Below are positions 1-11,680 of a stretch of DNA of 64,000 nucleotides, one piece after another. The translations under genes and the position numbers were made by a program. The stretch's first letter is position 1; every line of letters starts with the position of its first letter. The stretch is taken from NCBI GenBank assembly GCA_025201765.1, contig MU623506.1, positions 1 through 64,000 on the forward strand. The letters are read 5' to 3'. The DNA comes from Daldinia sp. FL1419. Its lineage: Eukaryota > Ascomycota > Sordariomycetes > Xylariales > Hypoxylaceae. The notes under the pieces are model-generated. The model ran no database searches. It saw only the letters and a program-made list of their open reading frames with translations, and was not told the origin of the DNA.

Positions 1-3000
1 ATTAAATTATTAAAATTTTTATATATTTTAAGAATAAAATCATGATATTTTATTAAAACTATTTCGAAAATCTCAACGGTTTTATATGATACAATAGTTT
101 TCAACATTTGCAACAATCAATTTCGAACCTAAAAACTGGAGGTCACCCCAAGGGCTGACACAATCCTTAAGTTTTTAGATAAGATCTTTTATAAGTTCTT
201 AATCTATTATAATATTATTATTTTTATAAATTTATATAAAATCTTTTATAAATAATTAATATATTATTATTTTATTATTTTTATAATAAATATAATATTA
301 TATTATATTATTGAACCAGAATAATGTGATTATATAATAGGAGTTACCCTAAAGGACCCTATTAATCACCCCTAAGGTTTACACATGCTTTTTTGGTTAT
401 AAATAAATCTTCAAAAATTGTTTTCTTATCTAATTAATTTAGGTTATAAATAATTTATTAGAAATTATTTTTATAAAATATTATATAAATAATATATATT
501 CTTTTAATTTATAATTTTATTATATTTATTATTATTATTAAATAATTATATATAATAGTTTTTTTATTTGATTATTTTAATACCTTCTTTAAGATATAGT
601 TATTTTATATTGAATTAGTGTAGAGCGATTAGGTTATAGATATTACCCTATAAAAACCTTATTTCTTCCTTAAAACTAAACCCTCCAAAACTCCATAATT
701 CTTTTGGATATAAATAGGTTCTCAAGAATTATTTTTCTTATCTAATCAATTCAAACTCATCATAATCTTTCAACAATTATTTTTATAAAACCTTTATATA
801 AATATATATAATTTTAATCTTTTTTTTTAAAATAATTTTATTATACACACTACCATTACCAAATAATTATATTTACCTAATCATTTTAATACCTACTTTA
901 AAATATAATCATTTTATATCCTCAAACTCATACAACCTCTAACCTATTATAAATTAATTAAAATGTAGGATTTATCCTACAAAAATTATTAAAACTCCTA
1001 TTCAATATATAAACCTATAAAAATTAATTTTTATCTAATTAAATTAAATTTTTTAAATATTATCTTTCGTATAATTTCTTACAATAATTTATAATTTCTT
1101 TTTCTTATTAAATATAAATATTATTTATTATATCTTTTTAATATTAATTACCATTACCAACAATTACTTCTATTAACCTTTTATTTAATTATTTCAATAT
1201 TTTTTTTAAAATATAATTTATTATAAAGTAATTAAAATATAGGGTATATTTTACAAAAACTATTACAATTTTTATTTAATATATAAGTCCTTAAAAACTA
1301 ATTCTTATTTAATTAAATAAATTTTTTCAATATTATCAATTTTTTTTATAATTTTTTATAATAATTTATAATTTCTTTCTTTTATTAAATATATTATTTA
1401 TTCTATTTTTTAAATATTAGTTACTATTTCCAACAATTAATTCTATTAACTTTTTATTTAATTATTTTAATATCTTCTTAAAAATATAATTATTTTACAT
1501 CTTTTATCTCATTTATACATTTTAATTTAACTATTAAAACTCCCATTTAATATATAAACCCTCAAAAATTAATTTTTATCTAATCAAATCAAACTCTATA
1601 AATATTACTTTATCTTATAACTTTTTATAATAATTTATAAATTTACTCTCTTATTAAATATATCATCTATTCTACCTTTTAAACACCAACTACCCTTATT
1701 AATAATTACCTCTATTAACCTTTTATTTAATCACTTAAATATCTACCTTCCTTAAAATATAATTACCTTACATTTAACTATTAAAACTCCTATTTAATAA
1801 TAAATAATATTATTTCTTATTAAATATATAATTTAAATATTCTACCTCTTAAACACTAACTACCATTACCAACAACCAACTCTATTAACCTTTTACTTAT
1901 TTAATCACTTTAATACATTCTTCAAAATATAATTTATAATAAAATAATTAAAATACAGGGCAAAGCACATCCTACAAAAGCTATTAAAATTTATATTTAA
2001 TATATAAACCCTTAAAAATTAATTCTTATCTAATTAGATCAAATTTTCTATCATAAAAGTCAAACTTCTCAAACATCACTTTTCATAAACCTTCTTACAA
2101 TAATATACAACTCTCTTATCTTTAATTAAATATATCATCTTAAACACCAACTCCTATTCAATATATAAACCCTTAGAAATTATTTTTTTATTTAATTAAA
2201 TTAATTTTTTAAATATAAAAATATCAATTTCTTTCATAATAAATAAAAATTTTAATAGTTTTTGCATTTTAACTAACCCATAACAAACCAAAAATTATAT
2301 AAGCTTAAAAATATAAAATAATTATATTTTAAATAAAATAATAAAATAATTGTATAAAAGAATTATTATATATAATTATTTAATAATAATAATATATATA
2401 ATAAAATTATAAATAAAACATAAATTATTTATATAAAACTTTATAAAAGAAAAGTTAAAAGAATTATATAGAATTTAAACTAATTAAACAAAAAAATAAT
2501 TACTAAAAATTTATTTATATTTAAAAAAATATATATAATTCTTAAAAAGGTATATTATAGGATAATCCTTTTTATATAACTATACTATCCCAATCTAATA
2601 TATTTATATAAAATCTAATAAAAATAATCTTTAAAAAACTATAATAAGTTTAATCTAATCAAATAAAAAACAATTTTTAAAAACCTATTTATATCTAAAA
2701 AAACCTGTAGAAAGGTTATTTCATAAAAACTAAAAATAATTTTAATTATGTAATTACATTATTTTAATTCAATATATAATTAAATATAAAACTAATTAAT
2801 TAAAATATGACTAAATGCAAAGCTTAGGAAGCTAAAGAAGCTAATTAAATAGAAAAAGATTAATAAAATTAAAGTTAATAATTAATTAATTAAGATATAA
2901 TTAATTAATTAAAAGGTAATTAGGTACAAAGCTTATAAAACTAAGATATGATTAATCAACTAAGACATAATTAAATACAAGGCTAACCAATTAAAAAAAG

Positions 3001-3410
3001 GTTGATATAACTGGCCAATCAGAAAAAAGCTCATATATTTAACTAATAAAACATAAATAATTTATAAAATCCTCAAAATCTAAGATTTTTTAATTTAAAA
3101 AAATATTTTAATATCCTAATTAAATAAGGAAAATTAATAAAATTAAAAAAAATTAAATATATAAGGTTATTTAAAATTTAAAAATTATAAAGTCAATTTA
3201 AAAAGTTAACATATTTAATAAAGTCATTTTTTTCTCTATTTATATCAATAATCTTCTAACACAAAACCTTAAGAAAACTTAAAGCATTTAATTCAAATTT
3301 GGCCCCATTATTATTCAATTTCAACCAATCAAAGGTTCTAAATCCCCGAAACGTTTCATCAAATATAACGGTTTTAATTTTACAATAGTTATTAAAAATA
3401 CCCCTTTGCC
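1..3410. repeat. AT-rich, RIP-like decayed repeat block
   Basis: Almost pure A/T sequence with no usable reading frame. A loose module recurs: a TATAAACC-like start, then an ATTAATTTTTATCTAATTAA-like stretch, then a run containing TAATTTATAA. I see direct copies near 402, 706, 1007, 1281, 1549, 2003 and 2164, so spacing is often about 270-300 bp. Inverted copies lie near 2455-2530 and 2632-2700; the latter closely matches the reverse complement of 706-760. Such strand-symmetric C-to-T decay of repeated DNA is what RIP leaves in Pezizomycotina. I see no telomere repeat and cannot name the parent element. The block ends abruptly near 3.4 kb, where normal base composition returns. Confidence 0.8.
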
Positions 3411-3807
3411 ACTATGGTACCCAGGTTAGATGCCATTATGTAACTCGTAGGAGCAACAGGAAGGTGCAATGCCAATTTAGCTCGCGTTGGCCCATAAGCT
3501 ACCCTGGAGCCGTTGCACGTAGGAACTTGCCGTCATCAGTTAATTAACCCCCGCCAACTTTTATATTGTACATACATTACAATAACTAACTAACGTACGT
3601 ACGTATAAAACTTGCAACGTTTGTTTGTTACTTTTGCCGCGTGCGCATCGTCGACGAGTCTCCCTCCATAGCAATTACCTGCACGCGCTATAACTAAACC
3701 AATTCCAGTTCCAATTCCAATTCCAATCCCAGAATCGCATCGAAATCGAAATCGAAATCGAATATATTCCCGTCCCGTCCCGCGCCCCGCGCGATGAACC
3801 GCCCATC
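3411..3807 (+). promoter_or_regulatory. 5' flank of the amino-acid permease
   Basis: Short stretch of balanced composition between the AT-rich block and the permease start. It holds two small tandem runs just upstream of the start: AATTCC units at about 3702-3728 and CGAAAT units at about 3739-3762. An out-of-frame ATG at 3794 lies 14 nt before the chosen start at 3808. No specific factor site is recognised. Confidence 0.4.
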
Positions 3808-5932
3808 ATGCCGCCGTCGAATCGGGATATCGAGATGAACATCTTTCCGATCAAGGAGGACTCGCTAGCGCAAGGGAGCAGTTACACGATGCGGGAGCCT
3901 TTATACGAGGAGCCCTCGTCGTCTTCGCGCTCGCGGTTCTTCGATCGCATTGTGGATGGGTTCCGTCGCGATCCGAATCAGCGCATCACGCCCGAGGACC
4001 CCCTCGATGCGATACATGCGGCGGAAGCGGCGCAGCTACGAGCGCCGATGTTGGGAGGAGGTGGGGGGAGAGCATCGAGCTCGGGGTCGTCGAGTGGACA
4101 TCATTATGATGTCCGGGCGGCGAATTTGCGGACTGCGCAGTCGCATCTTGCGCGGAAGTTGAAGGGACGGCATTTGCAGATGATTGCGATCGGGGGGTCT
4201 ATTGGTGGGTCGTTTCTAGCCCTTTATATCCCCTGGGGGCTGTGGTGGGAAACTGGATATGAATTGAACTGATGTCAGTGGCATAGGGACCGGGTTGTTT
4301 GTGGCATCGGGCCGCGCGCTCGAGGTTGGGGGCCCGGCGTCGCTGTTAGTGGCATACCTATTTATTGGTTGTATGCTATACTGCACCGTCCAGGCACTCG
4401 GAGAGTTAGCCGTCTCGTTCCCGGTCGCTGGGTCCTTCTCTGCATATTCGACTCGCTTTTTGGACCCGTCGTGGGGGTTTGCCATGGGCTGGAAGTATGT
4501 CCTTTCCTCCCCCTTCCCGCTGGAACCGCTGGGCGCAGTTCATTTGGCGGTGATACAAATACAACCAACTTACGCGCATGCTCTACTAGTTACGCCCTGC
4601 AATGGCTAGTCGCGCTACCCCTCGAAATTATTGCCGCGTCGATAACTATAACATATTGGAACCCGGATCTAAATAAAGCCATTTTCGTAACGATATTCCT
4701 GATCGCCGTTGTTGCGATCAATTTATTTGGTGTCAAGGGCTATGGCGAGGCGGAATTCGTATTCGCCATTATCAAGGTCATTGCTGTCATTGGCTTCATG
4801 TAAGAACTCCTTATGTCGCTATCGACCTGCCTATTATGCCACACGTTTATTGACGTTCCATGCCGGTTCAAGCTTACTAGGGATTGTCCTGAACATCGGG
4901 GGTGTCCCAGGAGGCGGATATATAGGGGTATTGTACTGGCGGGAGCCAGGCGCTTTCCATAATGGCTTCAAAGGTCTCTGCAGCGTTTTCGTCACCGCAG
5001 CATTCGCCTTTGCTGGCACAGAACTAGTCGGGCTCGCCGCGGCTGAAACGGCGAACCCACGTAAGTCTTTACCTACCGCTATCAAACAAGTGTTTTGGCG
5101 GATTACTCTATTTTATATCGTGGCCCTGTTCCTCATTGGGCTACTCGTACCTTATGATGATCCCCGTCTTCTCATCCCAGGCTCAGCATCTGCAGCCGCA
5201 TCGCCTTTCGTCATAGCTATCGAGAATGCCGGCATCGAGGTCTTGCCGTCGGTCATGAATGTCGTTATCCTAATCGCCGTCCTATCCGTCGGTAACTCTT
5301 CCGTCTTCGGTTCTTCGCGAACCCTCGCCGCGCTGGCCGACCAAAACCAAGCGCCCAAGATTCTGTCGTACGTTGACCGTCGTGGGCGCCCTTTGGTTTC
5401 TATCTTGATATCCTCGTCGATGGGTTTCCTAGCTTATCTCGCCGACCTTAACGAGCAGAGCGTCGTGCTAGACTGGCTCGTCGCCATTTCGGGTCTTTCC
5501 TCTATCTTTACTTGGGCCTCCATCTGCCTCGCACACATCCGATTCCGCCGTGCTTGGGCCCTTAGAGGCCACAGCTTGCGCGAGCTAGCCTTCAAGTCCC
5601 AATGTGGCGTGTTCGGATCGTACCTCGGCCTATTTTTCAACATCCTCGTGCTCATCGCCCAGTTCTGGGTTGGTGCCCGCCCCGTTGGCTGGGAGGATCT
5701 TTCGCCCAGCGAGCTCGCGCAAAACTTCTTTCTGCAGTACATGGCGTTCCCGGTAGTCGTCGTGTTCTATGTTGCGCATCGATACTGGGCGCGCACCGAG
5801 TTTATTAAGGTCGCTGATATGGATATTGATACGGGACGAAGAGACTTTAATCTTCCGATTCTGCTCGCGCAGGAGGCGGAGGAGAGAAGGGGTTGGCCCA
5901 AGTGGAAGAGAGTGTATAAGTTCTTATGTTAG
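3808..5932 (+). CDS. Amino-acid permease (AAT/GAP1-type, APC superfamily)
   Basis: Predicted plasma-membrane proton/amino-acid symporter of 624 residues. Exons are 3808-4204, 4287-4494, 4590-4799 and 4873-5932, with introns of 82, 95 and 73 nt. Splicing restores family signatures: IAIGGSIGTGLF at the first junction, GWNYALQW at the second and GFILLGIVLNIGG at the third. A polar N-terminal tail of about 110 residues (Ser and Gly rich) precedes the core of about 12 membrane segments. The stretch FAGTELVGLAAAE, with the following NPRKSLP, is the conserved TM6 substrate-site region. Substrate range (general, basic or other) cannot be read from sequence. It is the first gene beside the RIP-like block. 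Family certain; specificity unknown. Confidence 0.93.
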
Positions 5933-6974
5933 AGTATAGGGAGGCGACCTTCTTTATGAATTATGCTGCGTTGCTTTTTTTTTTTTTTTTTTACCGATTA
6001 GGGTCATTAGGTTCGGAGGGTTGAGGGGTTGGACTGTGGCGTTCTACCAGGAAAGGGGTTCACGAAGGGAGCAATACGGGTTTCAGGCCCCCTTTATTAT
6101 CTGTATCGAGATGGGCGGAGCTGCTACAGCGGTAAGGCGTTTTATGATTTCCTCGTGTGTGGTGGTTTTTGATATAAAGGCACCATTGAAATCCACTTGA
6201 CCGATAGGAGGGTGTCAGCGGACATTAAGAGAAGCCGCCTAGATCCATCGCATAGGTACCTATATAGCATTGGTTAGATAGATGTACGAGAAGGCAATTA
6301 GAGGAATATTACTTATATCATATTGTCTTCGCAATAGTCAAAAAGTATGAATGTATTAGCATCTATACAATTGTGTTTGTTTGTTTTGGTTTTGAATATT
6401 ATTATACTTTGTGTCTCTGGATAATCCCCGAAGAAGCATGCTTCTTGAGGTCTGTTACTATCCCTATGCTGGCTAGTTGAACGCCATGGGTACAAATTGT
6501 CTCATAGAAAACCGGATAGAAGAGGTAGGCAGTACAGTGACAACATGTTCTTATCGACTCCGCCGATCAAGTCTAAGAAGAAAAACGAAGAAATTAACTA
6601 TGTGCAAGCAAGCGGAATATACATAGCAAAGGCGATTATAAAGCCAAAGCTAATAGAATAGAAAAAAAAACTGGGTTGCTCGAACAATTGCAACCATGGT
6701 ATCGTCCCACTAGGCCGCTTGGTATTGTTGCAGTAATCATCTAAAATAGTGCCATCATGCGACTACCTGTACTCGGCTACCCTCTCCAAAGTCAATCTCA
6801 TTTGTCCAGAGAATATCCTATAATTCCCGCCTCGCAGACACACAAAATTTACTTCTTGGCATTCTTTTCGTAACTCGTGAACGGCATTTAGGAGTTTTCA
6901 TACATAATACCGATATTCGCATTATAATCATTCCGTTCGGCTCCTCTTTCTTTATTGGATTCGCGCTAGATAAC
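5933..6974. other. Intergenic region between convergent genes
   Basis: Lies between the 3' ends of the permease (+) and the NTF2-like gene (-), so it should hold both 3' UTRs. A poly-T tract lies at 5974-5992. Only short chance reading frames are present; I see no gene. Confidence 0.5.
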
Positions 6975-8704
6975 CTAGAAATCCCAGTCGAAGGTCGTAG
7001 CGGTTGCACGTTGAACCTTTCGTCTCGGCGCTGGCTTCGCAGTCTGGCTGCCATCTTCATCGCCGAATAGCCAGTCGCGGTTGGAACCCTTACCACCACC
7101 CATTCCATCACCGCCAATGCGGATTCCTCGGTCACCGTCAGGTCCAGGGCCCTTAGACACACTAAAAGGGTTGTTTTCTTTTTCCTTTTGTACGGGGGAT
7201 TGGTCATAGTTAGACCAGTTGGCATCCATCATCTTGACAGCCTTTTTGCGGTCTTCTCCTACAACGGGCTTGGACTGTGGCTTGTGAGCCGGCGAATCGT
7301 CGGTCATATCCCAGTGGGATTCGAAATCGCGACCACGATCCTTCAAATTCGTAATGGCTCCTAAGGGTTGAGGCTCGCTAGGAGGGGGTGTCCCATTTCC
7401 ATCCTCGTTATACAAGTTGTTCTTGTATAAACTAAGCCCATTGTTATGTGTTGAGCCACGGGGGCGCGTAGCACGAGGCGCACCACTAGGAACGCCATCA
7501 TCTATGAATTCAAAGTGTGTCTCGGCATCCCGACGGGGCTTCGCCGGGGCGGGCTTGCGCCCTGGGCTGTCAGGCACCTCATCATCCTCATTTCCCCAGT
7601 GACGAGCGTTTGCCTGTTGCAAGACCTTGGATGGTTTTACTTTTTGCGGAGTAACGAAATCATCAAAAGACCATTGACTAGTATGCTTAGTCTTTTTGGA
7701 AGTTGCCTCGGTTGGGGGTAGAACCTGCTCGGGTTCGTCAGAGCCGTCGCCGAAGTCAAAGTGGCTGAACTTCTTTGGGTTGGGACGGTAGAAACGATTA
7801 GGGGAGGTAACGTCTTCGGCTGAGTCGACTTCTTCCAAGGTATCTTCATCTCCAAACAGACGGCTTGGCTGAAATTTCTTCTCGACGCCAGCTTTAGGAG
7901 CAACTGCCTTACTTGGCGATTCCGATCGATCGCGATCAGGACCTTCAACTGGCTCGTCACCCAAAATCTCCGTGATATCGCGTTGCCGCGGCCGAGCCCC
8001 ACCTCTAGGGGAGATAACAGCGGCTATACTCTCCTCGGACTCCTCACGAGGAGCGAATAAGGCAAGCGAGGCATGGGGATCGCGTAGGGCATTGTTCGAG
8101 TTACCACGAGCGCGGACCACAAGGTCAATCGGATCTTGGCTCGGAGCACCATTGCTCGAAGATTTGACACATGTTTCGATTAATTTAATCTGGTCTTTGC
8201 TGTCGCGGATTGGCCAATTACGACCTGATTTTCCGATAACATCGAGCTGCTTAAGTAGGGAGCCTTGATCCCAAGACTGGCGGATCTGCAAAATTTTGCC
8301 GTCGCTGTTGAAGGTGACCATGTGTATCTACATCGCGTATTAGTTAAGCTTTGAAGGACGAGTAAAAGAAACTAATTTGATATAGCGTGACCTACAATAG
8401 GAACATAAACAGTGCGGTCAGCTAGGAAGTTGTCGTCAAGACCAGGCAGGTAGGGTCCGCCACTGGTGACGAACTCGAGTACGGTATCGACCTCGGCGGC
8501 GATAGCATTTTGTCCTTCTATCACAGAAAGAATTTCTACCTTCTTTTTCTTGAGTTGCCTAGTTGTAGTGTTGAGATGCTTGATTATTTCGGCTGAGCCT
8601 CTGTAACTAGAAGTAGTAGTGATATAGTGGAGGGAAGCTTCATCTGATAGTTGGGATGAACTCGGCGCAGCAAGGAACTGCTTGTAGAGAGTCGCTAATG
8701 CCAT
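6975..8704 (-). CDS. NTF2-like domain protein with disordered aromatic-acidic repeat tail
   Basis: Predicted 553 residues from two exons, 8704-8396 and 8327-6975 (68-nt intron 8395-8328). Joining gives the continuous NTF2/SnoaL-like strand PIIHMVTFNSDGKILQIRQS, then WDQGSLLKQ. The N-terminal 140 or so residues form the NTF2-like fold. The rest is low-complexity, charged and probably disordered. The tail repeats a short motif, roughly [H/Q/D]-[W/F]-x-[F/M/N]-x-D-D, at about residues 292, 321, 346, 374, 441, 473 and 521, and it ends in FDWDF. A related RLFGDED lies near 259. Such NTF2 folds often dimerise, so the tail could be a multivalent binding platform; that is inference. I do not recognise an experimentally named orthologue. 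Confidence 0.85.
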
Positions 8705-11570
8705 TTTGATTTATTATTCTTGGCTAAGCCGACGCGTATATTTAGATATATTGACTCGGGTATCTTCGTGCGATACGTGTTGAATATAGAGAGAAGCTGT
8801 TGAAGTGTTCAAGGCTGTAGTGTAGGGTAAGGACACTTATACGACGATTATTGTAGAGGAGATAGATATGGTATAAAGAAGGCGAAAATAGGCAAGGAAA
8901 AAAAGGGGGAAGGAAAGGAAATATTTAAGAAGGGTGTAAGAATAATAAGAATGCGTCGCGCGTCACTAAGATAAAACTTGTAACCTAAGCGGCAGGCGGT
9001 AATCTGTAGTAGTCAGATGGCAGTTGGCACCTAGGCAAGGTAGACTGGTAGTGGACTGGCAGACTATGTAGGAATTAAGGAATTAAGAAAGAAATGCGGT
9101 TGCGGCAGCGGCAGGAACCTATAAAGCGTGTCGTGCTTATTTAGGTACTTGCCTTCCCTGCCGTACAGAAAAGTGTAAGAGATAATTAAAGGGAAGGAGC
9201 ATGAGACGCTTGTCGCATCGCCCAAGTCCCAAGTGCTTTCTGTTTACATCTACCAACCCTGTCTGGCACGTTTAGCCCGTCCTGTCCGGCCCCTGGTACT
9301 ACCGTAGCTTCTGTACATAGTAGTATATATGTACCTAGGTTAACGGGTGACACAGATCCTATTCAAGGTAAAGTTTACTGTTATTTCAACCGATCTTGTT
9401 TACATACTGCCAAGGTCCAACGGCCGTTGCCTAGGCCCTGATGTACATGGAATTTAGGTACCTTATCAAACTTCATCGTAATATAAATAACCAATTAATT
9501 AGATGAATCTAAAAGCAACGACATACGATTCTTGGCGACGATGTTTTGGTAGATACCTATGGTACACTTTGCTTCCCTTACTACATTTAAAAGGTTACTT
9601 CTGCCGTTCGTCTTATACGACTCTCATTACAATATAAACATTATATCGAGTAGGACTGAGAAGGTTACGTCGTGTTGTAGTTAACAATTCATGCCCCGGA
9701 AATTTATTTAGTGGGGCGAGGGGTGAAGGAGTTCTGCCAAATAAAGCCCCCACCATAGCCTTAACCCCGACTTGGACAAGTTTTTGGGCCTAATTCTTGG
9801 GTCTATTACTTACATCGTACATATGTAGTGTAGGTACCGACCGGCTGCAGTAGGTCTTGGGTGAGATATTGAAGGTAGGTACCATCTTATGTAGGTATTC
9901 AATGCCGAGAGAAAATCGGGATGATCCATATTACTTCTCAGCTGCGAGTATATCTCAGGAATTAATCTGGGCTATCGGTTGTATGTAGAACTTATAGTAT
10001 TATAAGTTAGGTACGAGCAATACTTTTTCAGCTAAATCCAAAAGAAACCAATTTTTTTCTTGTCCGAATGCACTCCGGAAAATAGTGCTATATCTAGCAT
10101 GTGCGTGTGCATATATGTGGGTAGCCGGCCAGCATGAAAAATACGCCTATGCATTCCTGGAAAAGTATGTTTCAGTCTTACGCGATTTCGCTCGTTTCAA
10201 AGGAAATAGAGGGGTGGCATCCTCACAGTCTGAACACGGTAGATACACAAATATACGTTGCGATGAATAAACAAGGACCTATTTCTATGATGCACGTCTA
10301 TGTTCTTCAATGCAGTTTCAATACACTACATAGACATACGTATCTAGGTACCTATGTATGCAAACGTACTTTTTACCTGCCAATTAGAACCTGCGAAATC
10401 TCAATGACGTATTTATCTTCATCTTATCTCAACGGGTACTCAATTGTATGTAATATTGGATGGTTGATTGGTCTGGGGAACTTTTACGAATTCCAAGCGG
10501 CCATATTCGAGGTACGTATCTCATATTAAGAAGAAAGCCTTTGATGTTAGCCGCCGGTTTCTAGTTTTGTTTAGTTTGCATTTCTTCGATGTTCTGTCAG
10601 CCTAACAAGACCTTGGGAGCCTATAATTATAATGAACATGTCTGACCTAGGTACCTATCATCTCACGATCAAGTGTTGTTTTTTATATGGTTGTACTATA
10701 AATTTCTGTGTTCAGATATCATAGTCCATGTATCTAAAATTAGACTTTCGTCTCTTAACCACCTTAGTTATCATCTAAACTACCATACAATTATCAAATG
10801 AAGTATGCTGTCGCGTTTCTTTACTGCCAACACGTTCTAGACGTTCTAGTTACACTTGTTTAAGTTTCTAATATCCTGTAACTGTGGGAATTATGCCTAC
10901 CCAGCTGCCTGGATACAGGTAAGGTACCACTTATAAGTCTCTAACCTAACTGGATGCAATCCGGTTAAGCCACAGCTGTATGTAATGAGCGGTGCTTTGC
11001 CACAAAGGCTGAAGTTACTAGGTTAGTACCTAGCCTTAGGTACCTAACTTATAAGAATAGATCTTATCTATGATTGGCTCATCGTAGTGGGCTCTAGCCT
11101 AGCTGCACCACTTGGCATCTTGAGAACCAATGTTAGCACTTTTTCAGTACGTACCTACCTTCTGTGGTGGGACCTACAGGAATGAATGATAATGTACCAC
11201 CTATCGTACCTCTTACGAAAAGGTACAAGCTGCGACGTGGATCCCTGAACTACTTATCTGAAATGTCCGCGCGGCGCATTCAGGAAGCTGAGACTTATTA
11301 TTAACCACCTAGGTTAAAGTATTCAAGTACATCTACATCCTAACGATTGATGACACTTAACACGCCTTAACGCAGTGATCACTATCTGACGTTGGCTATT
11401 GGAAGCAAAAACCATCCATTTTCCTTCTAACTACCTACCTACCAAAATAAACTACAAACATTTCCGACGCAAGACTATCCCCTCCACCGTCCGTGTGCCT
11501 ATCCCACGCAAATAACATCGAGCTGGTCTCAATACTGCTTCGCTTTGGGCACTTGAACGTTTGTCCTCAT
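8705..11570. other. Intergenic region, no gene seen
   Basis: About 2.9 kb between two divergently oriented genes (NTF2-like on -, VPS10 on +). It holds many scattered copies of TAGGTACCTA-like palindromic words, for example near 9455, 10348, 10650, 11037 and 11310. The longest frame, at 10134-10529, lacks family resemblance and coding character. I see no RNA gene. Confidence 0.5.
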
Positions 11571-11613
11571 CGATTCCCCTCGATTCCCCTCGATTCCCCT
11601 CGATTCCCCTCGA
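11571..11613 (+). repeat. 10-bp tandem repeat upstream of VPS10
   Basis: Four exact copies of CGATTCCCCT followed by a partial CGA, ending about 68 nt before the VPS10 start codon. It is probably in the 5' leader or core promoter. It could be a binding-site array or simple slippage DNA; sequence alone cannot decide. Confidence 0.85.
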
Positions 11614-11680
11614 AACTACTCCTCGCTCTGAGGCACATAGTTTGTCATGACCTCCGCGTAACGCTTCAAACAACGCAACC

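Noticed and set aside
1..3410. Mitochondrial DNA or telomere interpretation of the AT-rich block
   Set aside because: No mitochondrial genes, no TTAGGG-type repeats, and the composition changes smoothly into nuclear genic DNA; RIP decay of repeats explains it better.
10085..10529. Two overlapping plus-strand frames of 61 and 131 codons
   Set aside because: No family resemblance, the frames overlap with no preferred one, and the region is rich in TAGGTACC words typical of intergenic DNA here.
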